Below the pieces are notes generated by a model. It saw only the letters and a list, made by a program, of their open reading frames with translations, was not told where the DNA came from and searched no databases. A stretch of 64,000 nucleotides of DNA from Hyphomonadaceae bacterium ML37 (GTDB lineage: Bacteria; Pseudomonadota; Alphaproteobacteria; Caulobacterales; Maricaulaceae). The stretch covers positions 62,001 through 126,000 of the forward strand of contig CP091241.1 in NCBI GenBank assembly GCA_027627685.1, given 5' to 3'. Within the stretch, counting starts at the first letter, position 1, and every line of letters begins with the position of its first letter. Both the position numbers and the translations under genes were made by a program. Of the stretch, positions 24,935-33,469 are shown one piece after another.

Positions 24935-25357
24935 TCAGTAAATCTCCGGCGCGATGCAGCCATCGCCCTGGAAGCGGAAATCCACCACGCGGCGGTCAGG
25001 GGCGATTACGAAGCGGGTTTCGCACTGGACAGTCCATTCGCGCGGCGGCTCGTAGACCGTCTCGGTGTATTGCTCGATACGCTCACGCACGCGGCCTTCG
25101 GAGTCGCGATAGGTGACGCGCCGCTCGCGCGGGATGGAGCGGTAGCCGCCCGACTGATAGCGCTGTTCGCGCGACAGATAGGTCCACACTTCCGACCCGT
25201 CCGACAGCCGGTCGCGCGAGCGCGGCGAGCCGTATTCCAGGACCAGCGTGTCGGAATGGGCGCCCAGAAACTGCTCGGTCTGCTGGCGGTAGCCTTCCGA
25301 GGTTGCGCAGCCTGCCAGCGCCAGCGCGCTCGCCGCGAGGATCAGAATGTGACGCAT
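24935..25357 (-). CDS. Hypothetical lipoprotein
   Basis: Lipoprotein of 140 residues. The signal peptide MRHILILAASALALAGC ends with a clear lipobox (LAGC, Cys 17). The mature part has a segment typical of small outer-membrane lipoproteins of the SmpA/OmlA-like type (LVLEYGSPRSRDRLSDGSEVWTY, where a G-x-P turn precedes a DG-x-x-WxY strand), then a basic stretch and two Cys (VQCETRF and GDGCIAPEIY) that could form a disulfide. The fold relation is inference. It is convergent with blh. Confidence 0.8.
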   Translation of the reverse strand: MRHILILAASALALAGCATSEGYRQQTEQFLGAHSDTLVLEYGSPRSRDRLSDGSEVWTYLSREQRYQSGGYRSIPRERRVTYRDSEGRVRERIEQYTETVYEPPREWTVQCETRFVIAPDRRVVDFRFQGDGCIAPEIY

Positions 25358-25461
25358 GGGACCTCTCCTGAAGGCTATGGACTATGTTATCGCCATCATG
25401 AGCCTAGACAGCAAGGCTGAACCCAAGCTGACTGGCGCCCGGCCCTGTCAGGAGACACACA

Positions 25462-26208
25462 TTGACCGTCGATCCCGTGCGCCACGCCCGCCATATCCTG
25501 CTCAAAGACATCGGCGGGCCCGGCCAGCAGCGCCTGTCGCGTGCGCGGGTCGTGATCATCGGCGCAGGCGGGCTGGGCGCGCCAGCGGCGCTGTATCTGG
25601 CCGCAGCAGGCGTGGGCGCCATCCGCATCGCCGAGCCCGATGTGGTGAGCCTCGATAATCTCCAGCGCCAGATCCTCTACCGCACGCAAGATGTGGGGCG
25701 GCCCAAGGCCGAGCGCGCCGCTGAGGCGCTGACCGCCCTGGACCCGTCGCTGGACATTGAGGCGCGCGTCCTCGCCGCCGATGACGCCTCTCTGCCCGGC
25801 CTGCTGGATGGCGCTGATCTGGTGCTGGACGGGTGCGATGATTTCGCCACGCGCTTTGCCGTGAACCGCGCCGCCCTGGCCGCGCGCATCCCGCTGGTGT
25901 CTGGCGCGGTGGGGCGCTGGGACGGGCAGGTTGGCGTGTTTGCACCGCATCTGGGGCCGGATGCGCCGTGCTATCAATGCTGGGTTCCGGACATTCCGCC
26001 CGATGCCGAAACCTGCGCTGAGACCGGGATTGTCGGGGCGCTGACGGGCGTTATCGGGTCGCTGATGGCGCTGGAAGCCATCAAGCTGATCACCGGCGCG
26101 GGGGAGGCGCTGGTGGGGCGGCTGGTGATTTATGACGGCCTGTCAGGCCGGGCGCGGACGGTGCGGGTGCAACGCGATCCGGGCTGCAAGGCGTGCGGGA
26201 CGGGGTGA
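25462..26208 (+). CDS. moeB: ThiF/MoeB-family adenylyltransferase
   Basis: E1-like enzyme of 248 residues that adenylates the C-terminal Gly of a ubiquitin-fold sulfur carrier (MoaD or ThiS). It has the ATP-binding GAGGLGAPAALYLAAAGVG (about 32-50), the Asn/Arg pair in DNLQRQILY, and GCDDFATRFAVN. Zinc Cys pairs CYQC (about 170) and CKAC near the C-terminus are present. TTG start at 25462, with AGGAG seven bases upstream. MoeB or ThiF cannot be separated by sequence alone; no rhodanese domain is fused. Confidence 0.88.
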   Translation: MTVDPVRHARHILLKDIGGPGQQRLSRARVVIIGAGGLGAPAALYLAAAGVGAIRIAEPDVVSLDNLQRQILYRTQDVGRPKAERAAEALTALDPSLDIEARVLAADDASLPGLLDGADLVLDGCDDFATRFAVNRAALAARIPLVSGAVGRWDGQVGVFAPHLGPDAPCYQCWVPDIPPDAETCAETGIVGALTGVIGSLMALEAIKLITGAGEALVGRLVIYDGLSGRARTVRVQRDPGCKACGTG

Positions 26209-26236
26209 GGGGGCTGCTCCTGTTCGCTGCAATCCT

Positions 26237-26352
26237 GTTTTCCCGGGCGGCGCAGCCGACCCGGGACCCATCCCCACAGGATTGAGCCGCCTCGACAAGG
26301 GGAGATGATCGGTGGATGGGTCCCGGCGCTCCCTGCGGTCGGCCGGGAAAAC
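26237..26352. repeat. Nested palindromic repeat, family R1 copy d
   Basis: It starts GTTTTCCCGGG with an inner hairpin CGGCGCAGCCG as in copy a, then CCCGGGACCCATCC. The right half GGATGGGTCCCGG has a different inner hairpin (CGCTCCCTGCGGTCGG) and ends CCGGGAAAAC. It fills the gap between moeB and arsC. The centre contains no other feature. Confidence 0.85.
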
Positions 26353-26387
26353 AAACGTATTGGTTTCCCGGCCTGCCAGGAGCGAGC

Positions 26388-26729
26388 CTAAACCAGCTCC
26401 AGCACCCGTTCCGGCGGGCGGCCGATGACGGCGCGGCCGCCATCGATCACCACCGGGCGCTCGATGAGTTTGGGGTGGGCGGCCATGGCGGCGATCAGCG
26501 CAGATTCACGGGTATTGCGCGACAGGCCCGCGTCTTTGTACTCGGGCTCGCAGGTGCGGATGAGGTCATGGGCGGACGCCAGCCCCAGCGCGGCGATGAC
26601 GGAGTCCAGTTCCGCCGCGGTGGGCGGCCGGTCGAGATAGAGGCGCACGTCCGGCTCAATGCGGTTTTCACGCAGGATCGCCAGCGCCTGACGCGATTTC
26701 GAGCAGCGCGGATTGTGCCAGATTTCCAT
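26388..26729 (-). CDS. arsC: Arsenate reductase family protein (ArsC/YfgD type)
   Basis: Glutaredoxin-coupled arsenate reductase family, 113 residues. The catalytic Cys is in HNPRCSKSRQAL (Cys 9), and the Arg triad is found in IRTCEP and ERPVVIDGGRAVIGRPPE. The family includes true ArsC and the uncharacterised YfgD; no ars regulator or pump is near, so arsenic function is not certain. It lies 6 bp downstream of the CitE-like gene. Confidence 0.88.
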   Translation of the reverse strand: MEIWHNPRCSKSRQALAILRENRIEPDVRLYLDRPPTAAELDSVIAALGLASAHDLIRTCEPEYKDAGLSRNTRESALIAAMAAHPKLIERPVVIDGGRAVIGRPPERVLELV

Positions 26730-26735
26730 GGGTTA

Positions 26736-27635
26736 TCAGCCTTTCTCGCCGAGTTGCGCCGCAGCCAGCGTCGCGCGGGCGGCGTCCAGATGCAGGCGCT
26801 CGGCCATCACGCCATCCACCGCGATAGCGCCGCGCCCGGCATGCGCCGGATCGTCAAAGGCGGCGATGATGGCGCGCGCGTGCGCGATTTCAACTTCGCC
26901 GGGCCTAAACGCTGCGTGGCACGGATCGATCTGGGCGGGATGGATCAGCGTCTTGCCGTCAAAACCCAGCAAGCGCGCTTCTTGCGCCTCCGCGGTGAAA
27001 CCCGCCGCGTCGGTATGGGCGTTGTACACCCCGTCCAGCACGGCCAGGCCCGCCGCCCGCGCCGCCAGCACCAGCCGGGCCAGATACGGCGTCAGGCCGG
27101 CGCGCCGGTGCGGTCCCGGCGGCAGGCGCAGGCCTTCGGCCAGATCATTGCCGCCCGCCACCAGCACCGCCACGCCCAGCGCCTGCGCCAGGCCCGGCGC
27201 TGTGGCCAATTGCTCGGCCAGGAACACGCCGCGCGGGGTTTCAATCATCAGCCAGAGCGGGCCGGACCAGCCGGCGGATGTCAGGCCTGAACGCAGACCG
27301 GCCAGCGCGCCGGTGTCTTCGGCCTTGGCCACCAGCACGGCGTCAGGCTGGCCTGCGCCTACGCAGGGCAGATCGCTGAGCGTCTCCGTTTCGCCCGGCG
27401 CGTGGATGCGCAGCACGCCATAGCGCCCGGCTTCACGAAACGCGGCGAGGGCGTCCGGCGCGGCCGCGCGGGCGGCGGCCTTGCGATCGGGCGCCACGGC
27501 GTCTTCCAGATCGAGAATCAGGGCGTCGGCGTTCAGCTCCGCGGCTTTCGCGATGGCGCGCGGACGGTCGCCGGGCGTGTACAGCGCCGAGCGCAATGGC
27601 CGCGGATGAAGAACGGATGATCGCTCGCCAGTCAT
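26736..27635 (-). CDS. CoA-ester lyase, CitE/HpcH family
   Basis: Protein of 299 residues in the citrate lyase beta / malyl-CoA lyase family (HpcH/HpaI aldolase TIM barrel). Motifs: RSALYTPGDRPRAIAKA (N-terminal CoA-binding Arg), ADALILDLEDAVAPDRK (metal-binding Asp/Glu), LMIETPRGV (catalytic Glu) and GFDGKTLIHPAQI. The substrate (malyl-CoA, citramalyl-CoA or similar) is not decidable. Start ATG 27635 (MTGERSSVLHPRPLRSALY). It is divergent from the kinase-DUF429 fusion and followed by arsC. Confidence 0.88.
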   Translation of the reverse strand: MTGERSSVLHPRPLRSALYTPGDRPRAIAKAAELNADALILDLEDAVAPDRKAAARAAAPDALAAFREAGRYGVLRIHAPGETETLSDLPCVGAGQPDAVLVAKAEDTGALAGLRSGLTSAGWSGPLWLMIETPRGVFLAEQLATAPGLAQALGVAVLVAGGNDLAEGLRLPPGPHRRAGLTPYLARLVLAARAAGLAVLDGVYNAHTDAAGFTAEAQEARLLGFDGKTLIHPAQIDPCHAAFRPGEVEIAHARAIIAAFDDPAHAGRGAIAVDGVMAERLHLDAARATLAAAQLGEKG

Positions 27636-27659
27636 GGCTCCAAGCCTTACAAGACACAG

Positions 27660-29288
27660 ATGACCCGCGCCAGCCGCCCGCCTCAGCCCGCCCCCGCCCG
27701 TCACGGCACCGGCCCGGTGATCGTGATCAGCTCCCAGCTGGCCGGCAGCCAGGTGGGCGGGACGCTGAGCGTGCGGGTGCTGCATGGGGCGGGGATCGAG
27801 ACCTGCCTGGCGCCCACGGTCAATTTTGGCCGTCATCCCGGACTGGGCCCCACGGGCGGCGGCGCGTTGGTCGATGGTGATTTCGCCAGCCTGCTCGACG
27901 CCCTGGCCGCCACCGGGGCGCCGGGCGCAGCCCGCGCCATCCTGACCGGCTATATGGCCAGCGCGGGACAGGTGGAGGCGGCGGCGCGCTTCATCGCGGC
28001 GGCGCGGTCGGCGAACCCCGGCCTTCTGGTCATGGTGGACCCGATTCTGGGCGACGGCGCCCCGGACGGAGGCGATGGCGGGCTGTATGTGCCGCGCGCC
28101 ACGGCCATGGGAATCGCCACGCGCCTGATTCCGCTGGCCGACGTGATCACGCCCAATCTGTTCGAACTCGCCTGGCTCGCCGGGCGATCCATCACCACCA
28201 TGCAGGACGCCGAGGCGGCCGCGCGCGGGCTGGCGCCGGCGGCCCTGGTCACCTCGGCGCCCGCCGGACAAGACCGGCTGGGCGTGCTGGTGCTGGATGG
28301 CGGCCAGCCTCCGGCGAGCTTCGAGACGGCGCGTCTGGGCGGGGGTGCGCGCACACCGAACGGCACGGGCGATCTGTTCGCGGCGAGTGCGCTGGCGGCG
28401 CGCCTGTCCGGCGCCCGCTGGGCGCAGGCCGCCCGTGACGCCGCCGGGCGGGTCAGCCATGTGCTGAGCCGAACCGCGACGGGCGCGACGGCGCTGGCGA
28501 TTTCGCAGGGCAGTTTGACAGGCGCGGCTCCCTTCATGCCCGCGCCCGCCGTGCAGACCGGTCGCGCGGGGGCACGCAGGCCCGCCTGGGCCATGGGGCT
28601 GGATGGTTGCCCGGGCGGCTGGATCGCGGTGATGGTCGATCTCAACGCAATCAAGCCGCCACGGGTGGAGATTTTCGCCCATTTCGCCGAGGCGCTGGCC
28701 ACCGACGCCCAGATCATCGCCGTGGACATGCCTATCGGTCTTCCTGAACGGCCCGATCCTGTGGGTCCGGGCGGGCGCGCCTGCGAGCGGGCGGCCAAGG
28801 CGATGCTGGGCGCGCGGCGCAGCGCCATCTTTCCAACGCCCCTGCGCGCGGCGTTTGACGGGCGCACCCGCGCCGAGGCCGATGCCCTGAGCCGCGCCGC
28901 CGGGGGCAAGGGCGTGGCCGCCCAGTCCTTCGCCCTGTTCAGAAAGATTCTCGAGATCGACGCGGCGATGACGCCGATGCTGGACGGGTGCGTGTTCGAG
29001 ACCCATCCCGAGACCATCATCGCCGCCCTCACCGGTGCGCCGGCCGCCCACAACAAGAAGACATCTGAAGGCCGGGCGGAGCGGCTGACGCTGCTGGCAG
29101 CCCACGGCTTGGCGGAGGCGCTGTTCGAACCGCATCCGTTCAAGAGAGGCGTGGCTTTGCCCGATGACCTCATCGACGCTGGACTGTGCCTCCTCACGGC
29201 ACAGCGCATTGCGGCGGGGACGGCGCTGTGCCTGCCGGACGACCCGCCGCGCGACGGGCGGGGTCTGCGCATGGCGATCTGGGCGTAA
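27660..29288 (+). CDS. Pyridoxal kinase-DUF429 fusion protein
   Basis: Single frame of 542 residues with two unrelated domains. Residues about 18-285 are a PfkB-type pyridoxal kinase: VIVISSQLAGSQVGG, the GYMASAGQ segment, VDPILGDG...GLYV, ITPNLFELAWLAG and the anion-hole motif NGTGDLFAAS (about 235-245) with the catalytic Asp. A Pro/Ala linker leads to DUF429 (about 303-540): GLDGCPGGWIAVMVD, IAVDMPIGLPE, GARRSAIFPTPLRAAF, GKGVAAQSFALFRKILEID and FETHPETIIAAL. DUF429 is a predicted RNase H-fold nuclease family. The fusion and its joint function are new to me. The first 17 residues are poorly conserved. Confidence 0.85.
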   Translation: MTRASRPPQPAPARHGTGPVIVISSQLAGSQVGGTLSVRVLHGAGIETCLAPTVNFGRHPGLGPTGGGALVDGDFASLLDALAATGAPGAARAILTGYMASAGQVEAAARFIAAARSANPGLLVMVDPILGDGAPDGGDGGLYVPRATAMGIATRLIPLADVITPNLFELAWLAGRSITTMQDAEAAARGLAPAALVTSAPAGQDRLGVLVLDGGQPPASFETARLGGGARTPNGTGDLFAASALAARLSGARWAQAARDAAGRVSHVLSRTATGATALAISQGSLTGAAPFMPAPAVQTGRAGARRPAWAMGLDGCPGGWIAVMVDLNAIKPPRVEIFAHFAEALATDAQIIAVDMPIGLPERPDPVGPGGRACERAAKAMLGARRSAIFPTPLRAAFDGRTRAEADALSRAAGGKGVAAQSFALFRKILEIDAAMTPMLDGCVFETHPETIIAALTGAPAAHNKKTSEGRAERLTLLAAHGLAEALFEPHPFKRGVALPDDLIDAGLCLLTAQRIAAGTALCLPDDPPRDGRGLRMAIWA

Positions 29289-29341
29289 GAGCGCTTGCAC
29301 ACCTGCTTGCGCTGGGCGCGCGGGCGCGCTAGCCCGGCCCC

Positions 29342-30475
29342 ATGAGCATCGACATCCATGGCGCGCTGGCGCCCGGCTTCGAGCCGGTGCGTGAAGCCTT
29401 CGAAGGGAATTTCGCCGAACGCGGCGAGCTGGGCGCGGCGTTTGCGCTGATCCGCGATGGCGAGGTGCTGTGCGACCTCCGTGCCGGCTGGGCCGACCGG
29501 GCGCGCACAAGGGCGTGGGGCGAAGACACGCTGGTCCCGGTGTTCTCCAGCGGCAAGGCGGTGACGGCGCTGGTCATGGCCTGGCTCGCCGATCAGGGCC
29601 GGCTTGAGTATGACGCGCCGGTGAGCGCGCTGTGGCCGGAGTTCGCCGCGCATGGCAAAGGCGATGTGACCATTGCGCAGGCCCTGTCCCATCAGGCCGG
29701 CGTACCGGGGCCTGTGTCGGGGATCGAGCCCGCTGACTGGTTTGACCGGGACAAAATGGAAGCCCATTTCGCCGCCATGGCGCCGATGTGGACGCCCGGA
29801 GACGGGTCCGGCTACCACCCGCTGAGCTTTGGCGTGATCGCCGACGCCCTCGCCCGGCGGGCCGATGTGAAACATCGTTCCGTGGGCGGAATCCTGCGCG
29901 AGGAGATCGCGGGTCCGCGCGGGATTGACTGCCATATCGGCCTGCCGGACGCCGAGCACGCCCGCGCCGCCGAGCATGTCCTGCCGCCGCGCGCACCGGA
30001 TCTCGGGACCATCACGCCGGAGACGAAAGCCGCCTTCCTCAATCCCGGCTCTTCCCCGGGGCGCAAGGGCGCCGCGGCCTGGCGCAGCGCCGAGCTGCCC
30101 GCGGCCAACGCCCACGCAACCGCCCCGGCGCTGGCGCGGCTCATGGCGCCGTTTGCCTGTGACGGCCGGCTGGATGGCGAGGCGTTTCTAGGGCGCGACA
30201 CGCTCGCCGCCGCCCTGAAGCCCCGCACCGCGGGACCCGACCGGGTGCTGCCCTTTGATCTGAGCTTCGCCGCCGGCGTCATGATCAACCGCGACAACGG
30301 CGCGTTTGGGCCGGAACCGCGCACAGTGGGCCATTACGGCTTTGGCGGCAGCTGCGTGTTCGCCGATCCGGTGCGCGGCCTGTCTGGCGCCTATGTGATG
30401 AACCGGCAGATGGACGTTCTGGTCGGCGACGCCCGCGCCCAGGCGCTGATCGAAGCAGTGTATCGCTGCCTTTGA
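29342..30475 (+). CDS. Serine hydrolase, class C beta-lactamase/EstB-like
   Basis: Protein of 377 residues with no signal peptide, so it is probably cytoplasmic and not a resistance enzyme. The SxxK catalytic motif is FSSGKAV (Ser 69, Lys 72). The YxN-equivalent is Tyr-His-Pro-Leu (GYHPLSFGVIADAL), and the C-terminal HYGFGGS replaces the KTG motif, typical of esterase-type members. It follows the kinase-DUF429 gene at 53 bp and may be co-transcribed. The substrate is unknown. Confidence 0.88.
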   Translation: MSIDIHGALAPGFEPVREAFEGNFAERGELGAAFALIRDGEVLCDLRAGWADRARTRAWGEDTLVPVFSSGKAVTALVMAWLADQGRLEYDAPVSALWPEFAAHGKGDVTIAQALSHQAGVPGPVSGIEPADWFDRDKMEAHFAAMAPMWTPGDGSGYHPLSFGVIADALARRADVKHRSVGGILREEIAGPRGIDCHIGLPDAEHARAAEHVLPPRAPDLGTITPETKAAFLNPGSSPGRKGAAAWRSAELPAANAHATAPALARLMAPFACDGRLDGEAFLGRDTLAAALKPRTAGPDRVLPFDLSFAAGVMINRDNGAFGPEPRTVGHYGFGGSCVFADPVRGLSGAYVMNRQMDVLVGDARAQALIEAVYRCL

Positions 30476-30542
30476 CGCCGCTTGTGAGCCTGCCTTTGAC
30501 CACACTGCCTCCATAGCGTCCGCCTGCTCCCGGGCCCCGACG

Positions 30543-32093
30543 CTAGCCCAGCCCGAGGGCGGACGAGGCGCTGCGCGCGCCGGGGCGTGACACCGCTTCG
30601 GTGGCGGCGCGCACCCGGCGGGCGCTGAGCGCTTCGGCCACATGGATGCGGCGCACAGCGTCCGCCCCGTCGAGATCGGCGATGGTGCGCGCCACGCGCA
30701 AGATGCGGTGATAGGCTCGCGCCGTGAGGCCCATGGCCTCGGCCGCCCGCGCCAGCAGATCGCGCCCGGCCGCATCGGGCGCTGTGGCGCTGTCCAGCCG
30801 GTCGCCCGACAGGCGGGCATTGAGCCCGCCGCGTGCGGTCTGGGCGGCGCGGGCCCGGGCCACCCGGGCCGCAGCCTCCGCCGTGCCCTCGGGCGCCGGC
30901 GGCAAGGCGAGGTCGGCGGGCGTGACGGGGGGCACGTCGATCTGAAGATCGATGCGGTCCATCATCGGTCCCGACACCCGCGCCTGATAGCTGTCCACGC
31001 AGCGCGGACCGCGCCCGCAGGCCTGGCCATTCTGCCCGGCCCAGCCGCAGCGGCAGGGATTCATCGCGGCGATGAGCTGGAACCGGGCGGGGAAGGTGAC
31101 GCGCTGATTGGCGCGGGCCACGGCGATCTCTCCGGTCTCCAGCGGCTGGCGCAGGCTGTCGAGGACCTGGGGGTGGAATTCGGGCAGCTCGTCGAGGAAG
31201 AGCACGCCATGATGGGCCAGCGAGGCCTCGCCCGGCTTGATGCGCGAGCCGCCGCCCACCATGGCGGCCATGGAGGCCGAATGATGCGGCGCCCGGAACG
31301 GCCGCGTGCGCGAGAGCCGTCCCCGCTCTACCAGACCGGCGACGGACTGGATCATGGACACTTCAAGGAGCTCGCGCGCATCCAGCGGCGGCAACAGGCC
31401 CGGCGCGCGCGCCGCCAGCATGGATTTGCCTGCGCCGGGCGGGCCGATCATGAGGAGGTTATGCCCGCCCGCCGCCGCGATCTCCAATGCCCGCTTGGCG
31501 GTTTCCTGTCCGCGCACATCGCGCAGGTCCGGGACCGGGCCGCCCTCGATGAGATCGCCGGGCGCAGGCCTCGCGATCACCTGCCCGCCCTTGAAATGAT
31601 TGACCAGCTGAATGAGCGAGGCCGGCGCCAGGATCGCCAGATCGCCCCCCGCCCAGGCCGCTTCCGGCCCGCAGGCTTCCGGGCAGATGAAGGCCAGATC
31701 CATCTCGCTGGCCAGCATGGCCGCCGGCAAGGCGCCGGGACAGGGCGCGATGGAGCCGTCGAGCCCCAGCTCCCCCATCACCAGATGTCCCTCCAGCACG
31801 TCGCGGGGCAGCACGCCTACGGCGGCCATCAGCCCCATGGCGATGGGCAGATCGTAATGGGCGCCCTCCTTGGGCCGGTCCGCCGGGGCGAGATTGACGA
31901 TGAGGCGCTTGTGCGGCAGGGCCAGCCCGATGGCGGCGAAGGCGGCGCGGATGCGCTCGCGGCTTTCAGCCACCGCCTTGTCGCCGAGCCCCACAACGGA
32001 AAAATTCGCCTGCCCGCCCGCAATCTGCACCTGCACATCCACAGGACGGGCGACCGCGCCCTCAAACGCCGCTGAATAGGTCTTGAAACTCAT
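30543..32093 (-). CDS. comM: ComM/YifB AAA+ helicase, Mg-chelatase family
   Basis: AAA+ protein of 516 residues; ComM helps branch migration during DNA uptake and recombination. The N-terminal LonC-like domain (about 1-180) is followed by the ATPase core: Walker A GPPGAGKS (about 221-228), Walker B GVLFLDELPEF, the MNPCRCGWAG Cys-rich loop with CGRGPRCVDSYQARVSGP, and the C-terminal domain MGLTARAYHRILRVARTIADLDG. Start MSFKTYSAAFEG. The neighbour gshB, usual in related genomes, is not here. Confidence 0.96.
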   Translation of the reverse strand: MSFKTYSAAFEGAVARPVDVQVQIAGGQANFSVVGLGDKAVAESRERIRAAFAAIGLALPHKRLIVNLAPADRPKEGAHYDLPIAMGLMAAVGVLPRDVLEGHLVMGELGLDGSIAPCPGALPAAMLASEMDLAFICPEACGPEAAWAGGDLAILAPASLIQLVNHFKGGQVIARPAPGDLIEGGPVPDLRDVRGQETAKRALEIAAAGGHNLLMIGPPGAGKSMLAARAPGLLPPLDARELLEVSMIQSVAGLVERGRLSRTRPFRAPHHSASMAAMVGGGSRIKPGEASLAHHGVLFLDELPEFHPQVLDSLRQPLETGEIAVARANQRVTFPARFQLIAAMNPCRCGWAGQNGQACGRGPRCVDSYQARVSGPMMDRIDLQIDVPPVTPADLALPPAPEGTAEAAARVARARAAQTARGGLNARLSGDRLDSATAPDAAGRDLLARAAEAMGLTARAYHRILRVARTIADLDGADAVRRIHVAEALSARRVRAATEAVSRPGARSASSALGLG

Positions 32094-32218
32094 GACGCAC
32101 CTGCCTCCAGCCATCTGCGCAAGGGCAGATATCCACAGCCCGCCCGACGAAGGGCGATCAAAGCAGGAACATTATTGGAACAAGAGCGGCGCGCCGTCAA
32201 CCATCAGGCGTAAGTTTC

Positions 32219-32866
32219 CTAACGATCATCCTGTGGGGCGATCTGCGGATCGTCCGGAACCGGCTCGCCGCGGGCGACGGCGTCGCACAACTCTGCGCGC
32301 CGCTCTCCGCGCGGGGGCAGATCGGGCGCCTCGCCGCCCGTGCGCACCAGCACCACCACGCGCTCCACACCATTGACCAAGGCGGCATGCTGGGCGGCGC
32401 GCGCGCGCTCATTGGCGTCGCGGGCGAAGCCCAGCAGGTAAACCACGCCGCTATGGGTCTCGATATTATAGTTCACCGAACGCACCGAGCGGTCGCCGGC
32501 CAGCCTCGCGCGCACGCGCTGGGTGATCCAGACATCGCCAGCGCCGTCGCGCATGCCGCGTCGGTCGCCCACCTCGATATGATTGGCGACGCTGCGCACG
32601 GCGGGCGCCGACCAGGCGAGACATTCAGCATACTGACGGTCGATATCGCGTGGCGCCGTGCCGACCAGAAGGGCGACGCCTTCGGTGATCTCCACATCCA
32701 CCCCGGACAGATCAAAGCCTTCGGCGCGCAGCATGGCCGCCTTGACCGAGATGGAAGCGTTGGTGTCGTCGATCTGGCGCCCGACGGCGCGCTGGTCCTG
32801 GGTGGCGGCGCAGGCCGGCAGAGCGACAAGGCAGGCGGCGAAGACACAAAGCTGGCGAAGCGTCAT
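32219..32866 (-). CDS. BON-domain lipoprotein
   Basis: Exported protein of 215 residues with a signal peptide ending in LPAC (Cys 19, lipobox-like). Two BON domains follow (about 38-105 and 112-180), with the repeated pattern V-x-V-x-x-G-x-V-x-L-x-G (ITEGVALLVGTAP and THSGVVYLLGFARD). The DolP/OsmY type binds membranes and supports envelope integrity. The C-terminal 35 residues are Pro/Arg/Asp-rich. It is likely co-transcribed with yraN upstream. A degenerate CtrA-like half-site pair (32942-32956) lies between the two genes. Confidence 0.88.
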   Translation of the reverse strand: MTLRQLCVFAACLVALPACAATQDQRAVGRQIDDTNASISVKAAMLRAEGFDLSGVDVEITEGVALLVGTAPRDIDRQYAECLAWSAPAVRSVANHIEVGDRRGMRDGAGDVWITQRVRARLAGDRSVRSVNYNIETHSGVVYLLGFARDANERARAAQHAALVNGVERVVVLVRTGGEAPDLPPRGERRAELCDAVARGEPVPDDPQIAPQDDR

Positions 32867-32968
32867 GGTGATCAGACCTTTTCGGGGGCATGGCGCACGC
32901 CCCCCGCCAAGGACCTTGCCGCAGGTTTCGCCAAAAACCCGTTAACGCCCTGTTGACCATGCGCCCTC

Positions 32969-33358
32969 TCACAGCAAATTGCGCAGGCCCGGCGCGTCCG
33001 CGTCGAACGCCCCGGCCTGCCGGACCGGCCAGCGCCAGGGCGTGATGACGATGAGATCATGGCGCGGCTGCAGATGCGCCAGATCGGCGCGGCGGCCCTG
33101 CCAGAGCGAACCGGCGCGGATCAGGCGGATGCGCTGGCGCGGGCTGACAGCTTCCAGACCGGCTTCCAGGCTGGCGCGCTCCTTGACCTCGATGAAGGCG
33201 AGCACCTCCCCGCGCCGCGCCACCAGATCGAGCTCGCCCGCCGCCGTGCGTGCGCGGCGATCGAGAATGCGCCAGCCGGACAGCTGCAGCCACAGCGCGG
33301 CCACCGCCTCGGCCCGGCGGCCCCGGCGCTCGGCGGCGCGGCGGCGGGTACGGCTCAA
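32969..33358 (-). CDS. yraN: YraN/UPF0102 family endonuclease-like protein
   Basis: Small protein of 129 residues with a predicted Holliday-junction-resolvase-like nuclease fold. It shows GRRAEAVAALWLQLSGWRILDRRART, GELDLVARRGEVLAFIEVKERAS (D-x-E-x-K core, about residues 42-64) and the C-terminal HDLIVITPWRWPVR. The true role is unproven. Divergent from the LpoA-like gene; rsmI, usually between these two genes, is absent. Confidence 0.92.
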   Translation of the reverse strand: MSRTRRRAAERRGRRAEAVAALWLQLSGWRILDRRARTAAGELDLVARRGEVLAFIEVKERASLEAGLEAVSPRQRIRLIRAGSLWQGRRADLAHLQPRHDLIVITPWRWPVRQAGAFDADAPGLRNLL

Positions 33359-33469
33359 AACCCGCCCTCCCCGCGCGCGAACGGTTGCCCCGCCCGCGCC
33401 GCGCGGGTAGTTTCGAGCCGCGAGGGGCGCGCCGTCAGGCGGGCGGACAGACAGGACGGATCAAGCATC

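Noticed and set aside
27950-30115. Minus-strand frame of about 720 codons across the kinase-DUF429 and serine hydrolase genes
   Set aside because: It spans two well-supported plus-strand genes and shows only low-complexity Ala/Arg/Pro sequence.
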